In this document: piece after piece, positions 13,499 to 22,316 of the stretch
Layout: each line of letters opens with the position of its first letter
Position numbering within the stretch: position 1 is the stretch's first letter
Virus record (IMG/VR): IMGVR_UViG_3300023435_000008
Location: 1-25,839 of that record
Origin: a virus
Reading direction: 5' to 3' (one strand)
DNA length: 25,839 bases
Made by a program: the position numbers and the translations under genes
The notes under the pieces: model-generated
Databases searched by the model: none
Seen by the model: the letters and a program-made list of their open reading frames with translations, nothing else
What the model was told of the DNA's origin: nothing

Positions 13499-14309
13499 TA
13501 AACCAACCTCCTGATTTCTTGTTTGCAATTGCAAAGGCAGTTTCAGTATCCTCACCCTTATCAACTAACTTTTGAAAATGCTCATTGAATGCATGTATGT
13601 AAAAGATCCATGCAATTGATAATAAGATCATTGGTACAACTGCGATTGTTGAAACATAAAACAATACTTTCCAAATCCCTGCCAATCCAAAGAATGCCAA
13701 TCCATAACCTTGATTAAATTGCCAAATACTAAAAGTACCAACAATAAATAAAACATGGCAGATCCAATACAATGCAAACTTTCCAATATAATGCTCTGTA
13801 ACAAACAAACCAACAATTGCCAAAACAAATAAGATCATTAAAAACATCATTGAATAATTAAAAGATGATGCATTGGCCTCTGTCAATTCCTCACCATAAT
13901 CATTCACCCAAAAAAATATTTCCTCTCCACCACCAAACTGTGTATCATTACATTGGATCTTTAATTGATACTCCCCTCTTGATGTAAAATTCCCACCTGT
14001 AAAAGTATAAGCATAATCAAAAGTGTGTGATGGTACTGCATCATAACCCTCTGCCTCATGATCACCATCCTTGTGATATAAATTATAATAACAATCAATG
14101 CCTGATGTTATTGGATAACCTGTTGTTTCATTAAAAACATGTGTTTCAAACTCATGATCAAACCCTGTCCTGATATAAGATGGTGCAGTTGTTTCAATAT
14201 GCAACCCTCCATCAAAAGTTACTGTTGGTTTAACTGCACTAACAAAAACGATCATTGCCATTAAGAAAATCAAACATACTACTGCAATATATGGTTTCTT
14301 ATTATACAT
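13488..14309 (-). CDS. Exported membrane protein, about four helices, 273 aa
   Basis: It starts MYNKKPYIAVVCLIFLMAMI, a signal peptide ending near residue 25 (VSAVKP). A β-rich outer domain of about 120 residues follows, with few cysteines and some N-x-T sites. At least three long hydrophobic regions span about 140-250, and the basic tail ends KKSGGWFNGK. ATG 14309 follows AGGT by 5 nt and overlaps the preceding gene by 8 nt. It is a likely envelope or virion-assembly protein; no family is recognised. Confidence 0.75.
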   Translation of the reverse strand: MYNKKPYIAVVCLIFLMAMIVFVSAVKPTVTFDGGLHIETTAPSYIRTGFDHEFETHVFNETTGYPITSGIDCYYNLYHKDGDHEAEGYDAVPSHTFDYAYTFTGGNFTSRGEYQLKIQCNDTQFGGGEEIFFWVNDYGEELTEANASSFNYSMMFLMILFVLAIVGLFVTEHYIGKFALYWICHVLFIVGTFSIWQFNQGYGLAFFGLAGIWKVLFYVSTIAVVPMILLSIAWIFYIHAFNEHFQKLVDKGEDTETAFAIANKKSGGWFNGK

Positions 14310-15021
14310 ATTTACCTGCCACATATCTCATTGGGTTTAACACTCCTCTTGATCTTGGAGATGCACCACCTTGTTGTTGTTGCACCCCATTACCCATTGA
14401 TTGATGTGATTGTTGTATGCTTATCATTTCTCGGAGTGATCTCCTTTCTCCTCCATCCTTTGCTCTTGAATAGGATGCATAAACTAAATTAACAATATTC
14501 ATTACAAGGGATGCATACTCCTGCCTTTTCTCCTCTGTATCCATTCCCATCTCCTCATATTTCATAAAAATAAAATCATTAACTTTCTTACCATAATCTT
14601 TCATGATCCGATTAATATCATTGGTTTCATAATCTCCCAAAATAACATGCCTGTTGATATAATTTTGCAGATCTAACATAACTTTTCTGATCCCCTCCTC
14701 ATTCAATGGGTTTAATTCAGGATGAGGATTTTCTTTCCAAATTTTCATGCCATTCATCCAAACAACAACATCACCTTTCAAGATATGCTCTGTTTGTTCT
14801 AATAAATCATTTAACTCCAATTGATACCTTGCAATATCATCCATGTTCTTTGAGGAAAATGCAGATTGTTGTGAGTTTGTTCTTGGATCAACTGCACTTG
14901 GATTGGCAGATTTTTGCATTTGTTCTTTCTCAATCTCCCCAACTGCTTTTGAGATCTCTCCCTCTGAATAACCCTGCTTTTTCAGATCTGCAACATCCTG
15001 TTGTGTCAATTTAACTGCCAT
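14302..15021 (-). CDS. Soluble structural-operon protein, 239 aa
   Basis: The N-terminal segment TQQDVADLKKQGYSEGEISK resembles a short three-helix (UBA-like) fold. The middle (70-190) is helical, and the C-terminus is Gln/Gly/Ser-rich (VQQQQGGASPRSRG). It has no membrane segment or signal. It has its own promoter and an AGAGGT site 7 nt before the ATG. Its place between the 1354-aa gene and the membrane genes suggests a virion-internal or assembly role. The family is unknown to me. Confidence 0.75.
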   Translation of the reverse strand: MAVKLTQQDVADLKKQGYSEGEISKAVGEIEKEQMQKSANPSAVDPRTNSQQSAFSSKNMDDIARYQLELNDLLEQTEHILKGDVVVWMNGMKIWKENPHPELNPLNEEGIRKVMLDLQNYINRHVILGDYETNDINRIMKDYGKKVNDFIFMKYEEMGMDTEEKRQEYASLVMNIVNLVYASYSRAKDGGERRSLREMISIQQSHQSMGNGVQQQQGGASPRSRGVLNPMRYVAGKYV

Positions 15022-15035
15022 TAAGTATCACCTCT

Positions 15036-15077
15036 GTATCCATTGTATCCAAATAAAGAAAGGATCTTATATATACT
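15036..15077 (-). promoter_or_regulatory. Internal promoter before the 239-aa gene
   Basis: The minus strand has a TATATATAAG box at 15068-15077. Transcription about 29 nt downstream would give a short leader with AGAGGT before ATG 15021. Two GGATAC hexamers (15036-15041, 15045-15050, minus-strand reading) lie at the expected start point, like those at the coat-gene control region. Confidence 0.5.
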
Positions 15078-15084
15078 TTGTGCC

Positions 15085-18000
15085 TTACCATTTAACCTTG
15101 ATCTCCTTTGGCATTTTGAAACCTTTATTTTTTTTCTTGATCTGATTTTTCAACTTACCAACATTGCCACCCATCAACTTACCAACATTAACTCCTTTCC
15201 TGATCTCAAAACCTGTTTGCAACTGATTGATCTTTTTCATTAAATTTTTGTTTCCTGATATATTAATAGGATTTAAACCCAATGCTCTTGATGTAAAATC
15301 AGGCATGTATCCTTTTATGAAAGATGCATCTTTAAATTTCCTCTTGGATCTTGATTTCTTTTCCTCCAACCATCCAAACCCTGCAACTCCACTCTCTCCA
15401 ACATTTGATGGCAGATCAATCTTTGATGGATTAAAAACACTTGATGGCAAGGAGATCTTACTTAATGAGAGATCGATTATGGGTGCAGATGATCCCAATC
15501 CTGATGGCAATGAGATCTTTGATCCAATCTTGGATAACCCTGAAATATTTACACTTGATCCTCCTGCACTTGATCCTCCAAAACTTACCTGTGATGCTTT
15601 CAATAATGATTTAACACTCATCACATTTGATGGATTAATTGAAACACCTGTTTTACTCCCTATCTGTGATAATGATGGCAGATAAGCAATGCTCTCAATT
15701 GAGGAGTAACTTGGAGTTGTTAATGCACCCCAACCTTTCATTGCATTAGATCCTGCAACTGCCTCTCCTCCTCCCCTGATCCCTGCGATCTTTTCAACAA
15801 TCTTATCAACATTAGATCCACCACCTTGTGCAAAGATCTGTTGCTCAATTGCAACATTCCTGCCTCCAAACTTAAAGAAAGAGTTTGATTGGATCGGTAT
15901 CCTTTCAGTAAATTGCAACACACCCTCAACCTCATGCTTACCAACAGGCAACTGCACATGCCCTGCCTTTGCTTGATTGCTCAATATGTAAAACTTAATA
16001 TCTTGTTTCAATATATTACTCATTCCCTTAACCTCTGTTAATGCAGGATTTACCTGTGATCCTTTAAAGTAATTCTGATATATTGTTGGAGATTGTGCAG
16101 GGTTTCCACCGATCTTTAATAAAACTCCCTCCTTTCCTCCAACTCTCAAAAAGGCAGGTGATACACCTTTCCCTGATGTAAATTGATATGCACCCTCCAA
16201 CTTGATCTCCTTTGGCAGAGATCCCTTATAATTCCACTTACCATATTTCCTTACATTTGTTAAAACATCATCTCCATACTCTGTACCTTTCCATGCCTTA
16301 TCTGTTGCAGAAAATCCTGATGCTTGATAATTATTTTTAAGTATATTCTTTAATTGAGATCTTGGCAGATAATATTGTTTAACTGCACCTGATTGATCAA
16401 ACCATTGTTTGTGTTGCTTTGGTACATCCTGTGGGAAATTTGTTGTGCTTTCTGTTACCTTAACCTGTTTGCCATTTTGCCATTTCCAATAAGTTGCTTG
16501 ATCCTTACCCAAAAATCTTGCCTCAACTTTTGGATCAACCAATCTGTATTGCCTCTGCAAGAAAGATCCTTTATGTTGGCCTTTTAAAAATGGTTTCCAT
16601 GTTTTAAGATCCTTAAACTTAAATCCCTCATACCTTTTCATATAAACTGCCTCAACATCTCCCCTACCTCCTCCTGATTTCCTTGCAAACCCTTTTTGAT
16701 CAAACTTTGGAGTATAGATCTGTTTCTTACCCAAATTGCCCTCCCAATCATTAAACTTATTTACCATTGGTTTAAAATAAGCACCTGTCAATAATGCACC
16801 TGATGTACCAACACCTGATCCAACTGCCTGATATATATTTCCTGATCTCTTATAATTTCCATAAGCATCCAAACCACCAACACCCACACTCAATCCAACA
16901 ATTGTGCTATGAGTTAATAATTTCTTTACTGCCAATCCTTTTGTTGTAACTGCTGTAACTGTACCTGCACTTGCACCACCATCACCAAACATGGCCATTG
17001 TGCCTTTGATCCCTGATCCTGCAACAAATACACCCAAACCTGTTTGCAAACCTGCCATTGTATAATCTGAAACATTAACACCCAAAATCTTTGATGTTTC
17101 TCCTGTTGCCTGAAACCCTGCATCCAATCCTTTCATTGTGAGATCTGCACCCATAACAATCCTTGTTGGAGGTACAAGATAAGGCAACATCTTTGATACA
17201 CCTGTTGCACCACCATAAGCAAACTGCATCTTATTTGAGGCATCACTCTTACCAACCAACTCATCAATGGTGATGATCTGCCCTCTTTTCTTATAACTCT
17301 TATAAGAGGCCTCACTTTCCAATGCAGTTATGATTGCATTAACATCTCCACTCTCTTTGTTGGATGCCATGAGTTGTGCCTCTGTAACCCCACCTGCATC
17401 AACTTGTGCCTGTGTAACCTTAACTGCCTCATACTCTTTGTACTCCTTATCATATTTTTTCATAAAGGGAGATATATCCTCAATCTCATTTTTCAGATCA
17501 TAATTTGCTTTAAAGATCTTGTAATGAGTTACAGGATTTAAAATGCTTAAACCACTATCCAATGCACCACTCTCTTTAAGATCCTCAATCCCCATCTGTT
17601 TATTTGAGATCCCTCCCAATGTTTGCAGGTATTGTGCAGGGAGGCCTGTGATCACCTTGCCATAAAAATCTCCCTTTTCCTGTGCGATCTTGATCTCTTT
17701 TGCCTCTTTGATTGTTGGAGATCTAAAAGTTGCAGTTGCTTGGCCTGATGCCTCTGATGGTGCTTGAAACAATCCCATCTGATCATTATAACTCCATGAT
17801 CCATGAGGTGCAGGTGCAACTGATCCTCCTGAAAAAGTACGATCGTTAACAGGTGCATTGTATTTTGATGATTGTAAATTATTAAAATCAAAGGTTTGTT
17901 TTGGTGCAGTAAAATCATAAGAGTTTTTGATCGGTGCTTTGATCGGTTTGATGTTGGATAATGCTTGATCATAATTTCCAATTGAAATTGATTGTTGCAA

Positions 18001-19149
18001 CTTGCCACTCTCAATCCCTGCAACATTTCCAATCTTATCAAACATTAATTTCTCTGATGGATTGCTTGATCTCCAATCTTTGATGCTTGGGTTTAACACC
18101 TCCTGTGCATTCTTTGAGATGTTGCCAAATCCAACCTTATCACTCCATTTTACCAATTGATTTTTGTATGCAACATCTTTGTTATAATCCTTAACAGAAC
18201 TCTTATATTTTGAGTATCCTGTTTTTTCATTCAATCCCAATTTTTTAAAGGCCTCATCAAGATCTCCCTTATCTCTGCTATCATAATAATTGTTTCTGTT
18301 GTCGTTTCGGTTTCTTTCTTTTCTTTCCTCATAAGATCCAACATCCCATGCATAATTTGTAATTGATTTAAAATCAACATCTTTGTTTTGATTTAACTGT
18401 TGAGATCCTTTGCTCAATCCTTTTTTGAAACCCTGCAACTCTGCGATTTTTTCATCAAGATCATCCTCATAATCATTGATCCTATCCTTATGCTTTTTTT
18501 TCTTTTTTGGATCATGCCTGTAACTTGATGATCTTGATCTGAAACTTGCCTCTCTCTTTGCTATCTTTAATCTGTATTTTTCCTTAACCTCTGCGATCTT
18601 TTGATCAGTAGATTTTAACTTATCTGCGATCTGCTGTTTTGTATCTGTAATTCTTGTTGCTTTGTTTTGGAGTACAACATCAGGAGTATCAAAGAATTGT
18701 TTGAGATCAGGAGAAAGAGTATCATAAACATCTTTATAAGAATTATCTTTTGTACCCTCTACATCCTCCAATGTAAATGCAACTGTTTTTTGTACTTGCT
18801 TTGTTGCTGTACCATGCACCACAACATTTTTCTTTGCAATTTGATATTGGAGATTTTTATTATAAGATTTCATAATATTTGCCTTATTTTTTGTGCTTAT
18901 ATTATTCCATTGCCTTGCAGAGTAATTGGATGGCCTGTAAATATTATATTGCTCATCAACTGTATCAACACGATCAACAAATCTTGTTTCTTGGATCTCT
19001 TGTGCTTGTGCCTTTAAATTATCAAATCTGATCTTGGCTTTTCGGTTTCTTTCAACTGCTTGTTTGTATGCAACTCTTTGTGTTCTTGTTGGATTACCTG
19101 CCTGATCCTGTATTTGCTTTGCCTTGATCTGATCACCTAATTTAGCCAT
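15085..19149 (-). CDS. Very large virion-type protein, 1354 aa
   Basis: ATG 19149 is 29 nt from the TATA box and is preferred to ATG 19164. Residues 1-300 are basic and helical, with a lysine cluster (HDPKKKKKHKDR) and coiled coil. Residues 300-540 are Asn/Ser-rich. A Gly-rich, partly hydrophobic stretch at about 650-800 could enter a membrane. The C-terminal third is β-rich, then low-complexity, with three SKI-[SD]-LPS repeats and a basic tail ending KEIKVKW. No enzyme motif was seen. As the first and largest gene of the virion operon, it may be an internal or end-cap structural protein. No homology is claimed. Confidence 0.75.
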   Translation of the reverse strand: MAKLGDQIKAKQIQDQAGNPTRTQRVAYKQAVERNRKAKIRFDNLKAQAQEIQETRFVDRVDTVDEQYNIYRPSNYSARQWNNISTKNKANIMKSYNKNLQYQIAKKNVVVHGTATKQVQKTVAFTLEDVEGTKDNSYKDVYDTLSPDLKQFFDTPDVVLQNKATRITDTKQQIADKLKSTDQKIAEVKEKYRLKIAKREASFRSRSSSYRHDPKKKKKHKDRINDYEDDLDEKIAELQGFKKGLSKGSQQLNQNKDVDFKSITNYAWDVGSYEERKERNRNDNRNNYYDSRDKGDLDEAFKKLGLNEKTGYSKYKSSVKDYNKDVAYKNQLVKWSDKVGFGNISKNAQEVLNPSIKDWRSSNPSEKLMFDKIGNVAGIESGKLQQSISIGNYDQALSNIKPIKAPIKNSYDFTAPKQTFDFNNLQSSKYNAPVNDRTFSGGSVAPAPHGSWSYNDQMGLFQAPSEASGQATATFRSPTIKEAKEIKIAQEKGDFYGKVITGLPAQYLQTLGGISNKQMGIEDLKESGALDSGLSILNPVTHYKIFKANYDLKNEIEDISPFMKKYDKEYKEYEAVKVTQAQVDAGGVTEAQLMASNKESGDVNAIITALESEASYKSYKKRGQIITIDELVGKSDASNKMQFAYGGATGVSKMLPYLVPPTRIVMGADLTMKGLDAGFQATGETSKILGVNVSDYTMAGLQTGLGVFVAGSGIKGTMAMFGDGGASAGTVTAVTTKGLAVKKLLTHSTIVGLSVGVGGLDAYGNYKRSGNIYQAVGSGVGTSGALLTGAYFKPMVNKFNDWEGNLGKKQIYTPKFDQKGFARKSGGGRGDVEAVYMKRYEGFKFKDLKTWKPFLKGQHKGSFLQRQYRLVDPKVEARFLGKDQATYWKWQNGKQVKVTESTTNFPQDVPKQHKQWFDQSGAVKQYYLPRSQLKNILKNNYQASGFSATDKAWKGTEYGDDVLTNVRKYGKWNYKGSLPKEIKLEGAYQFTSGKGVSPAFLRVGGKEGVLLKIGGNPAQSPTIYQNYFKGSQVNPALTEVKGMSNILKQDIKFYILSNQAKAGHVQLPVGKHEVEGVLQFTERIPIQSNSFFKFGGRNVAIEQQIFAQGGGSNVDKIVEKIAGIRGGGEAVAGSNAMKGWGALTTPSYSSIESIAYLPSLSQIGSKTGVSINPSNVMSVKSLLKASQVSFGGSSAGGSSVNISGLSKIGSKISLPSGLGSSAPIIDLSLSKISLPSSVFNPSKIDLPSNVGESGVAGFGWLEEKKSRSKRKFKDASFIKGYMPDFTSRALGLNPINISGNKNLMKKINQLQTGFEIRKGVNVGKLMGGNVGKLKNQIKKKNKGFKMPKEIKVKW

Positions 19150-19204
19150 GTATAACTGATGCATAATACATATATAAATTTATGGATATAAGAACATTTA
19201 AATA
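19147..19204. promoter_or_regulatory. Divergent promoter between the two main transcription units
   Basis: Leftward, a TATATAAA box (plus reading 19171-19178) lies 29 nt from ATG 19149, within the 42-bp block shared with 5585-5626. Rightward, TTTAAATA at 19197-19204 lies 30 nt before ATG 19227. Both transcripts would be leaderless. The boxes are only about 20 bp apart, so the two polymerases should compete or be co-regulated. Confidence 0.7.
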
Positions 19205-19226
19205 TTATACACACTCTTTTTATTGC

Positions 19227-19760
19227 ATGGCAGGTGATCAAAACATTGGAGGTGATATTTCAATGGGTACTGATGCATGGAATGTTGCAGATGGTTATAC
19301 TCAATTAAAAATTTTAAGGCAGTTGATCATGCTTGATAGATGGGATACGATCTCACAATTTGGCACAGAGGAATTGGATGAGGATCGTACCTTTGATGAT
19401 AATGGGATCAAGAAAAGGAGAGTTGAGGCCTTGCAGAGATTTCATTCAACAACAAGGCAGTTACTTGGCAATGTGCTGTTTGCATTGAAAAAGGCAGATC
19501 AAAAAACTGTTACAACTATGGTTGAGAGGATCAACAACACAGAGGAGTATTTGTCAAAAAGTTTTAAGATCACACAGGATCAGGTATCTCATGAGGATCT
19601 CTTTGAGATCAATGAGGAATTATTTAAAAATATCCTTGATATTTTACAGGCAGTAAAAGATGAATTAAATACACCCCTTAACAATGCAGGGTTAATATTC
19701 AGGCCAACAGAGGAGGTTGATCTTGATAAGATTATGAATGATATTGTGCAGGGAGGTTAA
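19227..19760 (+). CDS. Soluble helical protein of packaging operon, 177 aa
   Basis: It starts MAGDQNIGGDISMGTDAWNV. ATG 19227 was chosen for its 30-nt distance from the TATA box; upstream codons overlap the promoter. The protein is acidic and almost all helical (for example RRVEALQRFHSTTRQLLGNV), without signal or membrane segment. It is first in the operon that ends with the P-loop ATPase, so it may be an ATPase partner or assembly factor. No named family is recognised. Confidence 0.75.
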   Translation: MAGDQNIGGDISMGTDAWNVADGYTQLKILRQLIMLDRWDTISQFGTEELDEDRTFDDNGIKKRRVEALQRFHSTTRQLLGNVLFALKKADQKTVTTMVERINNTEEYLSKSFKITQDQVSHEDLFEINEELFKNILDILQAVKDELNTPLNNAGLIFRPTEEVDLDKIMNDIVQGG

Positions 19761-19761
19761 G

Positions 19762-20079
19762 ATGGATGAAATAATAAGATGCAAGAGGCCAAAGATAAAT
19801 TTGTTGGTAATTATTTTACTGATAATATTGAGTTTATTCGTAATTATTTTAATGATAAGATCAATGGATGATTGTGTTGTTGTTAAGGGAGTTTGGTTAA
19901 ATCAAACATTAGATCATGGATATTTACATTATTCATTTACTGTGCAAGGTAATGAATATAATTATGTTGCAGTTAATGAGCATTTTTTAAGGGATGATAT
20001 AAAGGATGGTGATGCAGTTAATATTAAATTATGTTGGGATGATGGAGTTAATGGATTTCTCACAAAAGGGATTAAATAA
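19762..20079 (+). CDS. Single-helix membrane protein, 105 aa
   Basis: A basic N-terminus (MDEIIRCKRPK) is followed by one strong hydrophobic helix at about 12-34. A small β-rich domain (35-105) presumably faces outside. ATG 19762 follows GGGAGG by 5 nt and lies 1 nt after the previous stop. Longer in-frame starts lie within the upstream gene. Function unknown; its place suggests a membrane component used with the ATPase. Confidence 0.75.
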   Translation: MDEIIRCKRPKINLLVIILLIILSLFVIILMIRSMDDCVVVKGVWLNQTLDHGYLHYSFTVQGNEYNYVAVNEHFLRDDIKDGDAVNIKLCWDDGVNGFLTKGIK

Positions 20080-20222
20080 TGAAAGTTTTTGGATACCTTG
20101 ATGATGTACTTGTTTTGATGCAAGGCCTTGAATGGTATTGGCAATGGAGTATTGCCATTGGTACAATCTTAATTTTTTATGGGATCTTGTCAAGATTTAT
20201 TTGCACAAGGAGTGATCCATAA
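20079..20222 (+). CDS. Small membrane protein, 47 aa
   Basis: The frame starts MKVFGYLDDVLVLMQG, has a tryptophan-rich hydrophobic helix (WYWQWSIAIGTILIFYGIL) and ends SRFICTRSDP. Its start shares one base with the previous stop (TAATG), and its stop abuts the ATPase start. The tight spacing in a four-gene operon supports it as real. It may anchor the ATPase at the membrane; this is inferred. Confidence 0.65.
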   Translation: MKVFGYLDDVLVLMQGLEWYWQWSIAIGTILIFYGILSRFICTRSDP

Positions 20223-21152
20223 ATGGCAAAAATGTTGATTAGATGGAACATGAAAAAGATGATCATTATGATCTGCAATATCCTCCAAAACAAATTTGAT
20301 TGTGTAATAATTATTGAGGGTAACAGAGGATTGGGAAAATCAACTTTGGCCATCCATCTTGCAAGAGGAGTTGCAAGAGAAATGAAAAGGAGAGGAGTTA
20401 AGGATTATAAGTTTAATTGGAGAGGATCATTAATTTATACAAGAAAAGAAACAAAGGCCTTTTTGCAAAAATGGAAAGGGAATGGCATTGCAGATGAGAT
20501 GATCAATGTTGCTTTTAACAGGGATTTTTATAATGAGGATCAGAAAGATATTATTAAACAATTAAATATGAACAGGGATCATTGCAACTTTTTTCAACAA
20601 TGTGTGCCACAGTTTCAGGTGCTTGATAATCAGATCAAGAACTTATGCAAGATCAGGATCACAGTTGTCAGACGAGGAGTTGCCATCATACAAACACCAA
20701 ACAAATCCATCTACTCTGTTGATCGTTGGGATCAAAGGATCAATGAAAAGATTGAGAGGCAATGGATCTCAAAGGGAATTAAAAACCCTCACTACACCAA
20801 ACTTACAACATTCAGAGGATTGTTAAGATTTCCTGCATTAAGGGAGGCATCAGAGATTAAGTATCAATTGATCAAGGATACAAAAAGGAATGCAGTTGCA
20901 CAGGAGGAGATGGGTATTGGCAAGGAGGAGGAGAAAGAGAAAGATCCTGTGCAGGTATTTGTTAAGTTACTCACCGACGGTAAAATAAGGAGTGGAGTTT
21001 ATATGGAGGGTTATGCAATGGCCAATGGATTAACAAAGGTGCAACTGCAAACCAAAGTTGTTACTGTATTGAAAAAGGATGGGAGTGATCACAGGTTATC
21101 ATCATATTATTGGGATAAGAAAGCACAGAGGAAACAGGAGGGATCAATATAG
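20223..21152 (+). CDS. P-loop ATPase, packaging-type
   Basis: This is a 309-aa protein. Walker A is GNRGLGKST at residues 33-41, and a Walker B-like GIADE ends with D91-E92. The next conserved-looking block, NRDFYNEDQKDIIKQLNMNR, holds candidate arginine fingers and sensor residues. The layout (short N-terminus, one P-loop core, R-rich motif after Walker B) fits Zot/terminase-like ATPases that move DNA in small archaeal and filamentous viruses. The C-terminal 90 residues look like a separate helical, possibly winged-helix, domain. No nuclease domain is seen, so it is not a full terminase. A replication role remains possible. Confidence 0.8.
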   Translation: MAKMLIRWNMKKMIIMICNILQNKFDCVIIIEGNRGLGKSTLAIHLARGVAREMKRRGVKDYKFNWRGSLIYTRKETKAFLQKWKGNGIADEMINVAFNRDFYNEDQKDIIKQLNMNRDHCNFFQQCVPQFQVLDNQIKNLCKIRITVVRRGVAIIQTPNKSIYSVDRWDQRINEKIERQWISKGIKNPHYTKLTTFRGLLRFPALREASEIKYQLIKDTKRNAVAQEEMGIGKEEEKEKDPVQVFVKLLTDGKIRSGVYMEGYAMANGLTKVQLQTKVVTVLKKDGSDHRLSSYYWDKKAQRKQEGSI

Positions 21153-21153
21153 T

Positions 21154-21171
21154 TATTCGGTTAACCGAATA
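21154..21171. other. 18-bp perfect palindrome
   Basis: TATTCGGTTAACCGAATA is a perfect palindrome directly after the ATPase stop and overlapping the first 25-bp repeat. Two CpG dinucleotides occur here although the element has very few. It could be a regulator operator or the crossover site of the downstream recombinase. Confidence 0.6.
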
Positions 21172-21243
21172 GTTTCAAGTGTTCGCACAATCCATAGTTT
21201 CAAGTGTTCGCACAATCCATAGTTTCAAGGGTTCGCACAATCC
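21169..21243 (+). repeat. Three tandem 25-bp repeats before the integrase
   Basis: The unit begins ATAGTTTCAAGTG and ends TTCGCACAATCC. Copies lie at 21169-21193, 21194-21218 and 21219-21243; the third has one T-to-G change. There are no spacers. The 12-bp core GTTCGCACAATC occurs once more inside the integrase gene (21858-21869). These look like binding sites for the recombinase or a regulator. Confidence 0.85.
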
Positions 21244-21301
21244 CTAATGTATTAGTAGTATTAAGGATACAAAAAATTATTTTTTCCAATCCCTAAAATA
21301 C

Positions 21302-21321
21302 CCTCTAATATGTATTAGAGG
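21302..21321. promoter_or_regulatory. Dyad operator before the integrase
   Basis: CCTCTAATA and TATTAGAGG form a perfect 9-bp inverted repeat with a TG centre. A shorter related dyad, CTAATGTATTAG, lies at 21244-21255. The larger dyad sits just upstream of the likely TATA box (CTTAAAAA, near 21329-21336), so a bound repressor would block integrase transcription. Confidence 0.5.
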
Positions 21322-21359
21322 ACACCCCTTAAAAATTACCCCACACACAAAAAATAAAA

Positions 21360-22208
21360 ATGGCAAACCAAACAACAGGTTACATTGAGTACCTCACAAA
21401 GATCAAAGGCCTCTCCGAAAGATCCATATATCATTACCTCACTTATCACAGGCACTTTATGGATCAGGAGATCTCCCAAAGATCCATCAACAAATTTATT
21501 GCATCCAAAAACAACAACTCTGTGTGCAGAGGGTACATGCTTTCTTACCTTGAATTTCTTAAAAGATCAAAAGAGTTTGAGATCCCAAAGGCCAAAACAG
21601 GTACAAAGAAAAAGAGATTAATAAGATCCATCTCACACAAGGAGATTGAAAAGATCATTACCTATGGATACTCACAGAGTAAAAGAAATGGCCTGATCCT
21701 TGATCTCTTATATTATGGTGCTTTGAGGAGGTTTGAGATCAATACCATTGCAATTAACCTCATTAACTTTGAGAAATGGTTTGAGAGTGGATGTGAGGGC
21801 TTGTGTGAGATGATTGTAATAGGGAAAGGAAATAAAGAAAGAACTGTTTTAATGAATGTTCGCACAATCAAAGTGATCCTTGAAATATATCTCCACAGAG
21901 GAGTGATCACCCCACACATGAATAAGGATGATATTGTTGAGAAATTAAGATCAATGCAAGATCCTTTGTTTAATCACCTAAATGAAAAAACAATTTACAA
22001 CATTGCAAGAAAATGTGCAGAGAAAAGCATTGGGAGATCCATAAGAACTCATGAGATAAGACATGCAAGGGCAACTCATTTGGAGGATGCAGGTGCAGGG
22101 ATCAGAGATATACAAAAATATCTTGGGCATGGAGATCTCAAAACCACAGAGATTTACTTGCATTCTGATGAGGCAAGAGGATTGGATCGGATCAAAGGAT
22201 TATCATAA
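21360..22208 (+). CDS. Tyrosine recombinase / integrase
   Basis: This is a 282-aa member of the phage-integrase / Xer family. An N-terminal SAM-like core-binding domain (about 1-80) precedes the catalytic domain. All active-site residues are present: R123 (GALRRFEI), K156 (GKGNKER), H231 and R234 (HEIRH), H257 (LGHGD) and nucleophile Y266. The size and the motif HARATHLEDAGAGIRDIQKY are typical of archaeal XerA-type enzymes. It may integrate the element or resolve dimers of the circle. No tRNA-derived attachment site is visible. ATG 21360 lies about 30 nt after a TATA-like CTTAAAAA. Confidence 0.9.
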   Translation: MANQTTGYIEYLTKIKGLSERSIYHYLTYHRHFMDQEISQRSINKFIASKNNNSVCRGYMLSYLEFLKRSKEFEIPKAKTGTKKKRLIRSISHKEIEKIITYGYSQSKRNGLILDLLYYGALRRFEINTIAINLINFEKWFESGCEGLCEMIVIGKGNKERTVLMNVRTIKVILEIYLHRGVITPHMNKDDIVEKLRSMQDPLFNHLNEKTIYNIARKCAEKSIGRSIRTHEIRHARATHLEDAGAGIRDIQKYLGHGDLKTTEIYLHSDEARGLDRIKGLS

Positions 22209-22262
22209 GGTTTAAAAAACAAAACTAACTGAAATATAAATCACCTCTTTTTTAGGCCGAAA

Positions 22263-22316
22263 GGATGATCACAAACCTGTGCCTCACAATATTGGGAGGA
22301 GTGTGGTGTGATCACC
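22263..22316. ncRNA. Possible structured RNA, strand uncertain
   Basis: TGATCACA (22266-22273) and TGTGATCA (22307-22314) form a perfect 8-bp stem, extended by GG/CC around a bulged A. An inner CCTC/GAGG stem is at 22282-22285 and 22296-22299. No frame is convincing. A minus-strand TTTAAATAG at 22344-22352 and a plus-strand AATATAAA at 22233-22240 each lie about 29 nt from an edge of this structure. T-runs follow on both sides (minus 22214-22224; plus 22326-22329). A 60-110-nt RNA is possible; a protein-binding dyad is the alternative. Confidence 0.35.

Noticed and set aside
15227-15685. A 152-aa plus-strand open frame inside the 1354-aa gene
   Set aside because: It is fully antisense to the Ser-rich end of that gene, with no start signals; it is a shadow of GATC-rich codons.
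21169-21243. CRISPR array
   Set aside because: The three 25-bp units are directly adjacent with no spacers, and no cas genes are present.
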